A stretch of 64,000 nt of DNA, taken from positions 372,001 to 436,000 of the forward strand of contig NZ_KE386933.1 in assembly GCF_000429645.1 (NCBI RefSeq), read 5' to 3'. The notes beneath the pieces were generated by a model, which made no database searches, was not told the origin of the DNA, and saw nothing but the letters and a program-made list of their open reading frames with translations. Shown one piece after another: positions 8,512-17,271 of the stretch. Origin of the DNA: Niveispirillum irakense DSM 11586. Its GTDB lineage: Bacteria > Pseudomonadota > Alphaproteobacteria > Azospirillales > Azospirillaceae. A program made the translations under genes and the position numbers. The first letter of the stretch is position 1. Each line of letters opens with the position of its first letter.

Positions 8512-8865
8512 ATGGCTGCCGACGTGACCATCTATGGCATCAAGAATTGCGACACGATGAAGAAGGCCCGCACCTGGCTGGATACGCGCGGGATCGCCTA
8601 TCGCTTTCATGATTACAAGACCGACAGCATTGACCGCGCGACGCTGGAAGGGTGGGAAAACCGGGTCGGCTGGCAGGTGCTGCTCAATCGCGCGGGCACC
8701 ACGTTCCGCAAACTGCCGGATGATGCCAAGGAAGGGTTGGACGGCCCGCGCGCCATCGCCCTCATGCTGGAACAGCCATCCATGATCAAGCGGCCGGTCC
8801 TGGCGGTGGGGGACACGCTGCTGGTGGGCTTCAAGCCACCGGATTATGAGGCGCAATTCGCCTGA
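8512..8865 (+). CDS. ArsC/Spx-family reductase, YffB type
   Basis: A 117-residue thioredoxin-fold protein of the ArsC family, YffB subgroup. It begins VTIYGIKNCDTMKKARTWL with a single Cys at about residue 14, as in YffB, and carries the family's cis-proline region IKRPVLAV plus the late LLVGFKP. It lacks the arsenate reductase HX3CX3R pattern, so arsenate reduction is unlikely; a glutathione- or thiol-linked reductase role has been suggested for YffB proteins. An AGGA ribosome-binding site lies 8 bases before ATG 8512. It is a single-gene unit. Confidence 0.85.
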   Translation: MAADVTIYGIKNCDTMKKARTWLDTRGIAYRFHDYKTDSIDRATLEGWENRVGWQVLLNRAGTTFRKLPDDAKEGLDGPRAIALMLEQPSMIKRPVLAVGDTLLVGFKPPDYEAQFA

Positions 8866-8908
8866 ACCGGGTGGCTGGTAGGGCCCCCAGAAGGGTGCCG
8901 CCACCGCT

Positions 8909-9370
8909 TTACAGCCATTCGAAGACGAGCATCAGCTTGTCCACATGCTGGCCGTCGCGTGCCAGAGGCAGACAAAGAAACTGGAACGGGTGATGCTCCC
9001 GCCCTTTCCAGCATAATTCGGGGGTGCTGTCCGGCCGTCCGCTGCGCCGCACCCCCTCAAGGGCTGGAATCCAGGTATCGAACGCGTTGCCCAGAACGTC
9101 CTGGCTGAATATCCGGCCCGTCAGTTCTTGGCCCAGATGCTCCGCGATCCGTGTGCCCGCCAGTCGGCAGCGATAATGCCCTTCCTCCCAATCCAGCAAC
9201 ATGACATCGGGTAACAGGGACGGGATCTCCACCGGGTCGATATGCTGGCGCCCCGGCAAACGGTCCGCATTCCCGCGCCCTAGCCAATAGTCATAGGCAT
9301 TCCGCAGCCGTGCACTATTGCCGATAGTATCCGGTCCTCGGGTCCGAGTAGGGGAGGTGGAGATGAACAT
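8909..9370 (-). CDS. PAS_5 domain protein
   Basis: A 153-residue stand-alone PAS-like protein of the PAS_5 family, common in alphaproteobacteria and usually present in several copies. The pattern LRNAYDYWLGRGNADRLPGRQHIDPVEI, LLPDVMLLDWE, YRCRLAGTRIAEHLGQELTGR and FLCLPLARDG is characteristic. No output domain is attached, so it probably senses a ligand or binds a partner protein. The stretch upstream of its start (9371-9612) is distinctly less GC-rich than its surroundings and holds no other recognisable gene on either strand. Confidence 0.8.
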   Translation of the reverse strand: MFISTSPTRTRGPDTIGNSARLRNAYDYWLGRGNADRLPGRQHIDPVEIPSLLPDVMLLDWEEGHYRCRLAGTRIAEHLGQELTGRIFSQDVLGNAFDTWIPALEGVRRSGRPDSTPELCWKGREHHPFQFLCLPLARDGQHVDKLMLVFEWL

Positions 9371-9612
9371 TGGCTAATCATCTAGGGTTTTCGGGAAACT
9401 CAGCCTATGGTTCCCCTCAGCGCATCACAACTGACCGAAGGGTTAGAAAAGGATTTGGCCAAAAAATATAACCTTCAGGATAGGTCTTTCGGAAGGGTTT
9501 CGGATTCTATCGATGCGATAAAAAATGAAGAGAACGGAATGTGAACCAAAGGACTTGATGTTCGCTTTTTGTTCTGTCATGCTCCCTTCACTGATAACGA
9601 AGGAGGGCAGTT

Positions 9613-9708
9613 ATGAACCGCTTCGCTTATGTTCGGGATTTCGTCGCCATCACCGGCTTTTTTGCCACCATGTACGCATGGTTCATTGTCGGCTCCGCCT
9701 TGATCTGA
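9613..9708 (+). CDS. Predicted 31-residue membrane microprotein
   Basis: This short frame is preceded by an exact strong ribosome-binding site AGGAGGG at 9601-9607, 5 bases before the ATG, which is rare by chance. The product has a basic start (MNRFAYVRDF) followed by one hydrophobic stretch of about 20 residues (VAITGFFATMYAWFIVGSAL), ending in a TGA stop: the form of a one-helix inner-membrane protein. No family is recognised. It lies between a PAS_5 gene (divergent) and a uracil-DNA glycosylase (convergent), 44 bases away. Codon choice favours C/G in third positions like the neighbours. Function unknown. Confidence 0.6.
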   Translation: MNRFAYVRDFVAITGFFATMYAWFIVGSALI

Positions 9709-9752
9709 CGGGCCGGTCCCCCAGGGGGCGTGATGGGAATAGGTATGCGTCC

Positions 9753-10421
9753 TCAGGCCGATTGGTCGATATGGGCGCGGACGTCAGCAAACACGCTTTG
9801 GAACATGGGCGCTGTCAGGCGGCCCGTATTGGTGTTGTAACGGGAGCAGTGATAGCTATCGAACAACATCAGGTTTGGCCGTAATTCATGACGCGCGCCA
9901 TGGCCAAACTTGTAATGGGCGGGCCGCAGGCCGAAGGCGGCCAGGGTGCTGGCATGGGAGACCGTGCCCAGGGCCACAACGGCGCGCAAGTTGCGCATCG
10001 CCGCAACCTCTGACATCAGGAACTGGCGGCAGGTTGCCACTTCCGCCGGGGTTGGCTTGTTTTCCGGCGGTACGCAGCGGGCGGCATTGGTCAGCCGGCA
10101 ATCCAGCAATTCCAGCCCATCATCTGGCCGCCGGCCATACGCGCCACGGGCGAACCCGTAGCGTATCAGCGTGTCATAGAGAAGATCGCCAGCATAATCG
10201 CCGGTGAAGGGGCGTCCCGTCTGGTTCGCCCCATGCAGGCCCGGCGCCAAGCCCACGATCAGCAGCCGCCCGTCCAACGTACCGAACGCCGGGACGGGGG
10301 CATTATGATAGGAGGGAAAGGTTTCACGGTTCCTGGCGCGGAACTGCGCCAATCGGGGGCACAGGCCGCAATCCCGATCAGGCACGATCAGGCTGCCGCC
10401 GATTGGCGCGGTCATGGGCAT
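9753..10421 (-). CDS. Uracil-DNA glycosylase family 5 (UdgB-like)
   Basis: A 222-residue uracil-DNA glycosylase of the family 5 (UDGb) type. It starts with an iron-sulfur cysteine pair (DCGLCPRLAQFR), then has motif 1 VGLAPGLHGANQTGRPFTGDYAG, where family 5 lacks the polar catalytic residue of other UDGs, further cysteines in AARCVPPENKP and TCRQFL, and motif 2 HCSRYNTNTGRLT. Such enzymes excise uracil and other deaminated bases from DNA and are found in thermophiles and many GC-rich bacteria. It is followed on the same strand, upstream, by an NYN-domain gene 39 bases away; the two may be co-transcribed. Confidence 0.85.
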   Translation of the reverse strand: MPMTAPIGGSLIVPDRDCGLCPRLAQFRARNRETFPSYHNAPVPAFGTLDGRLLIVGLAPGLHGANQTGRPFTGDYAGDLLYDTLIRYGFARGAYGRRPDDGLELLDCRLTNAARCVPPENKPTPAEVATCRQFLMSEVAAMRNLRAVVALGTVSHASTLAAFGLRPAHYKFGHGARHELRPNLMLFDSYHCSRYNTNTGRLTAPMFQSVFADVRAHIDQSA

Positions 10422-10460
10422 ACCCTGTCCGTCTGGTCTTCAAACAATAAGGATAGGGGC

Positions 10461-11096
10461 TTATTCCAGCGGTTCGTCGGGCTGTTCCGGCTGGGGCACC
10501 ATATGGTCTTCCTGCGGCGTGTGGTCATGCTGCAGGGGCGGGTGCTGATGGCGCGGCCCATGGCTGCGCTGGATGGCGCCGGCCAAATCCTGCAATTCCA
10601 GGAAATTATCGGCCTGACGCCGCAATTCGTCCGCCACCATCGGCGGGGTGGAACGCACGGTGCTGATCACGGTGACGCGCACGCCCTTGCGCTGCACCGC
10701 CTCGACCAGACGGCGGAAATCGCCATCACCGGAGAAGAGCAGGATATGATCGACATTCTCGGCCATCTCCATCACGTCGATGGCGAGTTCGATATCCATA
10801 TTGCCTTTGATCTTCCGGCGACCGGAAGCATCGGTGAATTCCTTGGTCGGCTTGGTGACCATGGTGTAGCCGTTATAGTCCAGCCAGTCGACCAGCGGAC
10901 GTATCGGCGAATATTCCTGATCTTCGACAAGCGCCGTGTAGTAAAAGGCGCGGATCAGGCGGCCTTCTGCCGCAAACAACTCTAGAAGGCGCTTGTAATC
11001 AATGTCAAAGCCAAGGGAGCGGGCGGCGGCATAAAGGTTCGCGCCGTCAATAAACATTGCCAGCCGTTCCTGCTGGTAAAAAATCTTGCGTGCCAT
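10461..11096 (-). CDS. NYN domain (LabA/DUF88) protein
   Basis: A 211-residue NYN-domain protein, a PIN-like nuclease fold with conserved acidic residues: AMFIDGANLY (first Asp), NMDIELAIDVME (second and third) and LLFSGDGDFRRLVEAVQRKG (fourth Asp pair). The domain covers about residues 10-165. The remaining tail is low complexity, rich in His, Pro and Gln, and could bind metal. Bacterial members are thought to act on RNA, but the substrate is unknown. It is divergent from folK across 310 bases. The family is certain; activity is inferred from the intact acidic residues. Confidence 0.85.
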   Translation of the reverse strand: MARKIFYQQERLAMFIDGANLYAAARSLGFDIDYKRLLELFAAEGRLIRAFYYTALVEDQEYSPIRPLVDWLDYNGYTMVTKPTKEFTDASGRRKIKGNMDIELAIDVMEMAENVDHILLFSGDGDFRRLVEAVQRKGVRVTVISTVRSTPPMVADELRRQADNFLELQDLAGAIQRSHGPRHQHPPLQHDHTPQEDHMVPQPEQPDEPLE

Positions 11097-11406
11097 TTCT
11101 TCGCCTCAGTATTGGATTGGTTAATAATTAAATCGACCAACAAATGTTTCCCCGTCCCGATATCCACCGTGCGAGGAAACGCGCGGTCGAATGCGGGGCG
11201 GTGGTCCCGCCAAACCTACCGCACACGGCTAAGCGAGGCGGAAAGATCATGGCCAGCAATGCTTCCGGTCTGATGTGCCGAGATTGCGTGCCAAGAGGCA
11301 GGGAAGTTCAGGCACGGTATGTCAACATTTCGTTTACGGCAAGCGCTCTTGCGCGTGATGTCCCCATATTCTGTGGGTCGCGACAATATTTTACTGGAAA
11401 AATCGC
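11097..11406. other. 310-bp divergent intergenic region between NYN gene and folK
   Basis: No gene is supported here on either strand. The part next to the NYN gene is locally AT-rich (TTAATAATTAAAT around 11120), fitting a promoter for that gene. The part before folK has no clear sigma-70 match. No repeat or terminator was seen. Confidence 0.5.
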
Positions 11407-11931
11407 GTGATATTGATTGCTCTTGGGTCGAATTTGTCAACAGGCGTCTGGAAGTCGCCTGTTGATATCTGCCTGGCGGCCCTGGACCGGCTTGAGGTGG
11501 TGGGGGTTCGTATCTGTGCCCTTTCGCGTTTTTATGAAACCGCGCCGGTGCCGGTTTCCGACCAGCCCTGGTTCGTAAATGCTGTGGCATCAGTGGATTG
11601 TGATCTGCCGGCCGAAGCGCTCCTGGCGTTGCTGCATCAGGTTGAAGCCGAATTCGGGCGGGTCCGCCGCGCTGTGAACGAGGCCAGACTTCTGGATTTG
11701 GACCTGATCGATCACAATGGTATGATTAATGAGATTGGTCCTGTCCTCCCACACCCAAGGCTGAGTGGCCGAGCCTTCGTTCTCTACCCCCTGCACGATG
11801 TGGCGCCCGACTGGCGCCATCCGGTTGATGGGCGTTCCGTTGCTGATCTGATTGCGATGCTGCCATCGGATCAGGCGATCCGGCCGATGGTGCCGCAGCC
11901 GACCCGTCATGGCGGGGCTGCCTTGCCGTAA
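11407..11931 (+). CDS. folK: 2-amino-4-hydroxy-6-hydroxymethyldihydropteridine diphosphokinase
   Basis: HPPK transfers pyrophosphate from ATP to 6-hydroxymethyl-7,8-dihydropterin in folate synthesis. The 174-residue protein has the family start ILIALGSNL, then LSRFYETAPV, QPWFVNAVASV, EAEFGRVR and the metal-binding LLDLDLIDHNG, followed by LPHPRLSGRAFVLYPL. It starts with GTG at 11407; no in-frame ATG would keep the first strand. It opens a conserved cluster: rpoZ follows after 78 bases, then rel. The other folate genes (folP, folB) are not in this window. The divergent neighbour is the NYN gene. Confidence 0.95.
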   Translation: MILIALGSNLSTGVWKSPVDICLAALDRLEVVGVRICALSRFYETAPVPVSDQPWFVNAVASVDCDLPAEALLALLHQVEAEFGRVRRAVNEARLLDLDLIDHNGMINEIGPVLPHPRLSGRAFVLYPLHDVAPDWRHPVDGRSVADLIAMLPSDQAIRPMVPQPTRHGGAALP

Positions 11932-11947
11932 ATGGTGTGCGGGATTC

Positions 11948-11976
11948 TTGCAATGATCGTGGCGGGTCCATATAAA
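11948..11976 (+). promoter_or_regulatory. Sigma-70-type promoter upstream of rpoZ
   Basis: A -35 box TTGCAA, a 17-bp spacer and a -10 box TATAAA lie just downstream of the folK stop codon, 33 bases before the rpoZ start. The match is strong, so rpoZ and perhaps rel can be transcribed independently of folK. Confidence 0.7.
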
Positions 11977-12009
11977 TAAAGGCTTGACCGTCGCTGGAGT
12001 GTCGTTGGA

Positions 12010-12396
12010 ATGGCCCGCGTTACCGTTGAAGATTGCGTCGAAAAGATCCCGAACCGTTTTGAGCTGGTGATGATGGCGGCCCAGCGCGCCCGCGACATCG
12101 CTTCCGGTTCGCCCCTGTCGATCGATCGCGATAATGACAAGAACCCCGTTGTCGCCCTGCGCGAAATCGCTGATGAGACGGTGGTTCTGGATGCGCTGAA
12201 GAACAGCCTGATCAAGGGGCATCAGCGCGTCCAGGAGCAGGACGAGCCGGAAGAGGAAATCGTGGAACTGATGGCCGGCGAAGCTGGCTGGGTCCAGGAT
12301 GAGCCGCGTGCCGGTGGCGATGCTGATGATGATCTGGGCGCCGATTTCGCCGAGGGTGATCTGGGTGCCGCCGATTTGGCCGACGAGGATCTCTAA
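12010..12396 (+). CDS. rpoZ: RNA polymerase omega subunit
   Basis: The first 70 residues are a clear omega subunit: [33 protein letters not shown] and [14 protein letters not shown]. Omega stabilises the beta-prime subunit and, in many proteobacteria, forms part of a ppGpp site on RNA polymerase. The protein is 128 residues, longer than the roughly 91 of E. coli, because of an acidic, Gly/Ala/Asp-rich tail (about residues 75-128) as in other alphaproteobacteria. It has its own promoter at 11948-11976 and lies 67 bases before rel, whose product makes and destroys the ppGpp that acts on RNA polymerase. Confidence 0.95.
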   Translation: MARVTVEDCVEKIPNRFELVMMAAQRARDIASGSPLSIDRDNDKNPVVALREIADETVVLDALKNSLIKGHQRVQEQDEPEEEIVELMAGEAGWVQDEPRAGGDADDDLGADFAEGDLGAADLADEDL

Positions 12397-12463
12397 AGGC
12401 CGTCGGAACATACAAAATGGAAGGGCCGTGCTGGTGTAATGTCGTTCTGTCGGGCGGTGTCGC

Positions 12464-14674
12464 ATGAACCGTCAGGCCAAGATTATCCGCCAGTACGAAC
12501 TGGTTGAGCGCGTCATGGGGTACGACCCCAACGCGGATGAAGATGCGCTCAACCGCGCCTATGTCTTCGCGATGAAGGCGCACGGGTCGCAAACCCGTGC
12601 CAGCGGCGACCCTTATTACATGCACCCGATCTGGGTGGCATGGCTGCTGACCAGCCTGAAGCTGGACCACAAAAGCATTATCACCGCCCTGTTGCATGAC
12701 ACGGTGGAAGATACGCTGACGACGCTGGAGGAAATCCAGCGTCTGTTCGGTCCGGAAGTGGCGCGGCTGGTTGATGGCGTGACCAAGCTGTCGCGTATTG
12801 AGCTTCAGAATATTGGCGAGCAGAGCGAAAGTACCAAGCAGGCGGAGAATTTCCGCAAGCTGGTGCTGGCGATGTCGGAGGATATCCGCGTCCTGCTGGT
12901 GAAGCTGGCTGATCGGCTCCATAATATGGAGACGCTTCAGTTCCTGAAGCCGGAGAAGCGCCGTCGCATTGCCCGTGAGACGTTGGAAATATACGTTCCT
13001 CTGGCGGAGCGCATCGGTATCCAGCGCTGGAAGGATGAGCTGGAAGACCTCTCCTTCCGGGAGATGAACCCGGATGCCTATGAATCGATCAAGATCCGTC
13101 TGGATGAGATGGAGAAGGTCGGGGCCGGCCGGGTCGACCGCATCATTGATGAGCTGAAAAAGACCATCTGTCTTGGCAACGAGTCGCCGATCCCTGAGGC
13201 GGAGATCAGCGGTCGGCGCAAATCGCCTTATTCGATCTGGCGCAAGATGCACGCCAAGAATGTGGCGTTTGAGCAGCTTTCCGACGTGATGGCCTTCCGC
13301 ATTGTCGTGGATTCGGTGGGGGAATGTTATCAGGCGCTGGGCACGATCCATGGCCGCTATCCGGTGGTGCCGGGCCGGTTCAAGGATTACATCTCCACGC
13401 CCAAGCCCAACGGCTACCAGTCCATCCACACCACGGTCATCGGTCCGGAAAAGCAGCGCATCGAGGTGCAGATCCGCACCCGTGACATGCATGAAGTGGC
13501 CGATATGGGCGTGGCGGCCCACTGGTCCTACAAGCAGGGTGTGACCCCCGCCGACACGCCCAAGACCGAAGGCCGCCAATATCGCTGGCTGCGTGAGCTG
13601 CTGGATATTCTGGAACATGCCACACGGCCGGATGAGTTTCTGGAACATACAAAGCTGGAACTGTTCCAGGATCAGGTGTTCTGCTTCACGCCCAAGGGGG
13701 ATCTGATCGCCCTGCCGCGGGGCGCGACGCCGGTTGATTTCGCCTATGCCGTCCATAGCCAGGTTGGCGACACCTGCGTCGGCGCCAAGATCAATGGCCG
13801 GATGCAGCCGCTGCGCGCGCATCTGCAAAATGGCGATCAGGTGGAGGTGCTCACCTCCAAGAATTCCTCGCCCTCGCCGGACTGGGAAAATTTCGTCATT
13901 ACAGGCAAGGCGCGGGCCCGCATCCGCCGCTTTGTCCGTACCCAGCAGCGCGATGAACATATCAAGCTGGGCCGTGGCCTGCTGGAGCGCGTGTTCCGCC
14001 AGGAAGGCTATGAATATTCAGAAAAGGCCGTCGAAGGCGTTCTGAAGATTTATCAGCAGCAGGGCGTGGATGATCTGCTGGCGGCCATCGGCGCCGGGCA
14101 GACCGGCGCGCGCGATGTCTTCAACTCCATCTTCCCCGGCCATCGCACCATCACGCCGGCGGCGGCGGACGAGAAGGTGGCAGCAGCCGTGGCCGCCAAG
14201 GCCAAGCCCCGTAAGGGCACGGGCACGCCGCTGGCCATTCGGGGTCTGATCCCTGGCATGGCCGTGCATTATGCCCGCTGCTGCCATCCTATTGTCGGCG
14301 ACCGGATCGTCGGTATCGTCACCACCGGCAAGGGGGTGACGATCCATACGATCGACTGTGAGACGCTGGAAAGCTTCCACGACAGCCCGGAACGCTGGAT
14401 TGATGTGTCCTGGAACCCGGACGCAAGCATGACGGAGGATATGGCCGGGCGCCTGTCCGTCGTCGTGGCCAATGAAACGGGCGCCTTGGGCAATCTTTCC
14501 ACCGTCATCGGCAAGAATGGCGGCAATATCACCAATCTGAAGATCACCAACCGCACCTCCGACTTTTTTGAGATGCTGATCGATGTGGATGTCCATGACG
14601 TGAAGCATCTGACCAACATCATGGCGGCGCTGCGGGCGACCCCTGTGATCCATTCCGTGGAACGCGGGCGGTAA
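12464..14674 (+). CDS. Bifunctional (p)ppGpp synthetase/hydrolase, Rel/SpoT
   Basis: A 736-residue stringent-response enzyme. Domains in order: HD hydrolase (about 30-200, with LLHDTVEDT near residue 77), RelA/SpoT synthetase (about 240-350, with FKDYISTPKPNGYQSIHT near 306), TGS (about 405-465, CFTPKGDLIALPRGATPVDFAY), a zinc/helical linker with HYARCCHP, and a C-terminal ACT domain (about 662-730, NLSTVIGKNGGNITNLKI). Both catalytic halves look intact, so it should make (p)ppGpp from GTP/GDP and ATP and also hydrolyse it. This is the usual single long RSH enzyme of alphaproteobacteria, called rel, relA or spoT in different genomes. It begins 67 bases after rpoZ. Confidence 0.95.
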   Translation: MNRQAKIIRQYELVERVMGYDPNADEDALNRAYVFAMKAHGSQTRASGDPYYMHPIWVAWLLTSLKLDHKSIITALLHDTVEDTLTTLEEIQRLFGPEVARLVDGVTKLSRIELQNIGEQSESTKQAENFRKLVLAMSEDIRVLLVKLADRLHNMETLQFLKPEKRRRIARETLEIYVPLAERIGIQRWKDELEDLSFREMNPDAYESIKIRLDEMEKVGAGRVDRIIDELKKTICLGNESPIPEAEISGRRKSPYSIWRKMHAKNVAFEQLSDVMAFRIVVDSVGECYQALGTIHGRYPVVPGRFKDYISTPKPNGYQSIHTTVIGPEKQRIEVQIRTRDMHEVADMGVAAHWSYKQGVTPADTPKTEGRQYRWLRELLDILEHATRPDEFLEHTKLELFQDQVFCFTPKGDLIALPRGATPVDFAYAVHSQVGDTCVGAKINGRMQPLRAHLQNGDQVEVLTSKNSSPSPDWENFVITGKARARIRRFVRTQQRDEHIKLGRGLLERVFRQEGYEYSEKAVEGVLKIYQQQGVDDLLAAIGAGQTGARDVFNSIFPGHRTITPAAADEKVAAAVAAKAKPRKGTGTPLAIRGLIPGMAVHYARCCHPIVGDRIVGIVTTGKGVTIHTIDCETLESFHDSPERWIDVSWNPDASMTEDMAGRLSVVVANETGALGNLSTVIGKNGGNITNLKITNRTSDFFEMLIDVDVHDVKHLTNIMAALRATPVIHSVERGR

Positions 14675-14722
14675 AGCCGTTTCCCGATTTGGGGACGGTT
14701 GGAAGGAACGGCAGGCCAGATC

Positions 14723-15289
14723 ATGTTCAAGCGGCGAGAACCCCTGTCACCGGTCGGGCGGCTGCGCCGGCTGTTGTGGCCAAGCATGGGGCTGCGTCGG
14801 TCCGGGCGCTATTTCGCCTATAAGGTGGGGCGCATCCAGGGCACGGCCCATTCCATCGCCCTGGGGCTGGCCTGCGGGGTGTTCTTGTCCATGACGCCGC
14901 TTCTGGGGCTGCATATTCCGCTGGCCTTCGCGCTGGCCTGGAGCCTGCGGGCCAGCATGATGGCGGCGGTGCTGGGCACGGTGGTGGCCAACCCCTGGAC
15001 CTTTGCCCCGATCTGGTACGCCAGTTACCGGTTCGGCTGCCTGCTGCTGGGGGTGGCGCCGGGCCATAACAGCCAGACCCATCTGACCTTGACCTTCCTG
15101 CTGGATCACCCCTGGCAGGTTTTCCTGCCGATGCTGACGGGCGGTTCGGTGATGGGGTTGGTTTTGGGTACGGTAAGCTATCTCGTTGCCAAGCCGGTTA
15201 TCCGGTTTTATCAGCAACGCAGGATCGACCGGCGCCGTGCGAAGATGGCGGCGGCCGCCACACGCATGAAGGATCGGAATGATGTCTAG
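14723..15289 (+). CDS. DUF2062 membrane protein
   Basis: A 188-residue protein of family DUF2062 with about three membrane helices. The conserved part runs from [30 protein letters not shown] through [19 protein letters not shown], both typical. The ends are basic and probably cytoplasmic. The start at ATG 14723 was chosen over an in-frame TTG at 14699 for its standard N terminus. It lies 48 bases after rel and overlaps pdxJ by 11 bases, so it is translated as part of this cluster. The function is unknown; DUF2062 proteins are often near rel-pdxJ in alphaproteobacteria, from memory of those genomes. Confidence 0.85.
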   Translation: MFKRREPLSPVGRLRRLLWPSMGLRRSGRYFAYKVGRIQGTAHSIALGLACGVFLSMTPLLGLHIPLAFALAWSLRASMMAAVLGTVVANPWTFAPIWYASYRFGCLLLGVAPGHNSQTHLTLTFLLDHPWQVFLPMLTGGSVMGLVLGTVSYLVAKPVIRFYQQRRIDRRRAKMAAAATRMKDRNDV

Positions 15290-16037
15290 GCCGCTGCGGC
15301 TGGGGGTGAATATCGACCATGTGGCGACCGTGCGGAACGCGCGCGGCGGCACCCATCCCGATCCCGTCCGGGCGGCCCTGCTGGCGATTGAGGCCGGGGC
15401 CGATGGCATCACCGCCCATCTGCGCGAAGATCGCCGCCATATCCGGGACGAGGATATCGAGCGGCTGATGGCCAGCATCGACAAGCCGCTGAATTTCGAG
15501 ATGGCGGCAACCGAGGAAATGGCCGCCATCGCCCTGCGCCATCGCCCGCATGCCGCCTGTCTGGTGCCGGAGCGGCGGGAAGAACGGACGACGGAAGGCG
15601 GGCTGGATGTGGTCGGCAACCAGGATTACCTGGGCCCCTATGTCGCCCGGCTGAAGGAGGCGGGTATCCGCGTTTCCCTGTTCATCGGCGCGGACAAGGC
15701 CCAGCTTGACGCGGCGGTGGCGGTGGGCGCGCCGGTGGTGGAACTGCATACCGGTGCTTACGCCGATGCCGAAACCCCGGCGGCGCGGGAGGCGGAACTG
15801 TCCCGCCTGATCGCGGCGGCGGCTTATGCGGCGGAAATCGGCCTGGAATGCCATGCCGGCCATGGCCTGTCCTTTGACAATGTGGCGCCTATCGCCGCCA
15901 TCCCCACCATTGTGGAACTGAATATCGGACATTTCCTGATCGGGGAGGCGATTTTCAGCGGTCTGGAGCCTGTCCTGACGGAGATGCGCTCCCGTATGGA
16001 CGCTGCCCGCGCGGTGGCGGGAACGCCTGCCGCATGA
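15279..16037 (+). CDS. pdxJ: Pyridoxine 5'-phosphate synthase
   Basis: PdxJ condenses 1-deoxy-D-xylulose 5-phosphate with 3-amino-2-oxopropyl phosphate to give pyridoxine 5'-phosphate. The 252-residue TIM-barrel protein shows [18 protein letters not shown], the next loop [55 protein letters not shown] and late GHGLSFDNV plus [14 protein letters not shown]. The coding start overlaps the DUF2062 gene by 11 bases and a second ATG follows immediately (15282), so either may be used. The stop overlaps acpS (ATGA). Confidence 0.95.
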   Translation: MMSRPLRLGVNIDHVATVRNARGGTHPDPVRAALLAIEAGADGITAHLREDRRHIRDEDIERLMASIDKPLNFEMAATEEMAAIALRHRPHAACLVPERREERTTEGGLDVVGNQDYLGPYVARLKEAGIRVSLFIGADKAQLDAAVAVGAPVVELHTGAYADAETPAAREAELSRLIAAAAYAAEIGLECHAGHGLSFDNVAPIAAIPTIVELNIGHFLIGEAIFSGLEPVLTEMRSRMDAARAVAGTPAA

Positions 16038-16441
16038 TCCTGGGCATTGGCAGCGATCTGGTGGATATACGCCGCATCCAGGCCAGCCTGGACCGTTTCG
16101 GCGACCGTTTCGCCGCGCGTGTCTTCACCCCGGCGGAGCGTGCGCGGGGGGATGCGATGGCTGCCAATGCCCGCACGGCCTATTATGCCAAGCGCTTCGC
16201 CGCCAAGGAGGCGGCGTCCAAGGCGCTGGGTACCGGCTATGCCGAAGGCGTGCATTTCTGTGATCTGGAAGTGGTGTCGGCGGCCAATGGGCGGCCGACA
16301 ATGTGCTTCCATCGTGGTGCGCTGGCCCGGCTGACGATGCTGACCCCTCCCGGTCTGGTGGCGCAGATCGACCTTTCCATGACGGACGAACCGCCGCTGG
16401 CCCAGGCCTTCGTCGTCCTTTCAGCCCGGTCGCCCGCATGA
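16034..16441 (+). CDS. acpS: Holo-[acyl-carrier-protein] synthase
   Basis: AcpS transfers 4'-phosphopantetheine from CoA to the serine of acyl carrier protein; the likely substrate, acpP, lies 32 kb away in this window. The 135-residue protein carries [14 protein letters not shown] with the metal-binding Asp and [19 protein letters not shown] with the conserved Glu and Lys. It overlaps pdxJ upstream and lepB downstream by the four bases ATGA in each case, which indicates translational coupling in one operon. Confidence 0.95.
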   Translation: MILGIGSDLVDIRRIQASLDRFGDRFAARVFTPAERARGDAMAANARTAYYAKRFAAKEAASKALGTGYAEGVHFCDLEVVSAANGRPTMCFHRGALARLTMLTPPGLVAQIDLSMTDEPPLAQAFVVLSARSPA

Positions 16442-17271
16442 AAAGCCCGTCGCGTTCCAAAACGAAGGCCAAGATAAAGCCGGTCCGACTGCCGGCTGCC
16501 AGCACCGGCGGCGGGTGGGAGACGGCGCGCACCATCCTGATTGCCCTGCTGCTGGCCATCGGCGTGCGCACGACCGGCTTTGAGATGTTCAACATTCCCA
16601 CCGGCTCCATGGTGCCGACCCTGCTGGTGGGTGATTATCTGTTCGTGTCCAAATTCTCCTACGGGTTCAGCCGTTATTCGTTGCCGGGCTTCCTTCAGTT
16701 CGGGGATAAGGCGCCGCCGGTAACCAAGGATTGCCAGGCCGTGCCCGGCCGCCTGCTGGCCCGGATGCCGGAACGGGGCGATGTTGCCGTGTTCAAGCTG
16801 CCCAAGGACACGTCCATTGATTACATCAAGCGGATCGTGGGCCTGCCCTGCGACCGTATCCAGATGATCGGCGGCACGCTTTATATCAATGGCGATGCCG
16901 TGCCGCGCATGCGCGTGCCGGATTATGTGGTGGTGGAGACATTTGGCGGCACCTTCACCGCTCCGCAATATATCGAGACCCTGCCCAATGGCCGCCAGCA
17001 TCCCGTAATCGAGATGTTGGGCGATGATCATCCGCTGGATAACACCCCGGTCTATACGGTGCCGCCCGGCTATGTCTTCGCCATGGGCGACAGCCGGGAC
17101 AATTCCCAGGACAGCCGGGTGGAGGATGCGGTGGGCATGGTCCCGCTGGAAAATATGGTCGGTCGCGCCACCTATGTCCTGTTGTCCTTGGATGAGGGGG
17201 CGTCGATCTGGCAGTTCTGGAAATGGCCGTCGGTCTTGCGGACCGACCGGCTGTGGGAGGCGATTGAATGA
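16438..17271 (+). CDS. lepB: Signal peptidase I
   Basis: A 277-residue type I signal peptidase. After a basic, Lys/Pro-rich N terminus (about 30 residues) there is one membrane helix ([17 protein letters not shown]), then box B with the nucleophile serine ([26 protein letters not shown]), box D with the general-base lysine ([15 protein letters not shown]) and box E ([16 protein letters not shown]). It removes signal peptides from exported proteins at the outer face of the inner membrane. The reading frame is open further upstream inside acpS, but ATG 16438 overlaps the acpS stop in the usual ATGA form. The rnc start overlaps its stop. Confidence 0.95.
   Translation: MKSPSRSKTKAKIKPVRLPAASTGGGWETARTILIALLLAIGVRTTGFEMFNIPTGSMVPTLLVGDYLFVSKFSYGFSRYSLPGFLQFGDKAPPVTKDCQAVPGRLLARMPERGDVAVFKLPKDTSIDYIKRIVGLPCDRIQMIGGTLYINGDAVPRMRVPDYVVVETFGGTFTAPQYIETLPNGRQHPVIEMLGDDHPLDNTPVYTVPPGYVFAMGDSRDNSQDSRVEDAVGMVPLENMVGRATYVLLSLDEGASIWQFWKWPSVLRTDRLWEAIE

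Noticed and set aside
9525..9884. 119-codon plus-strand frame overlapping the 31-residue ORF
   Set aside because: Runs antisense into the uracil-DNA glycosylase gene, lacks a good ribosome-binding site and has no recognisable content; the 31-residue frame with AGGAGGG is the better candidate.
12212..13960. 582-codon minus-strand open frame opposite rpoZ/rel
   Set aside because: Antisense to a complete Rel enzyme; product is low-complexity with His/Arg bias typical of shadow frames.
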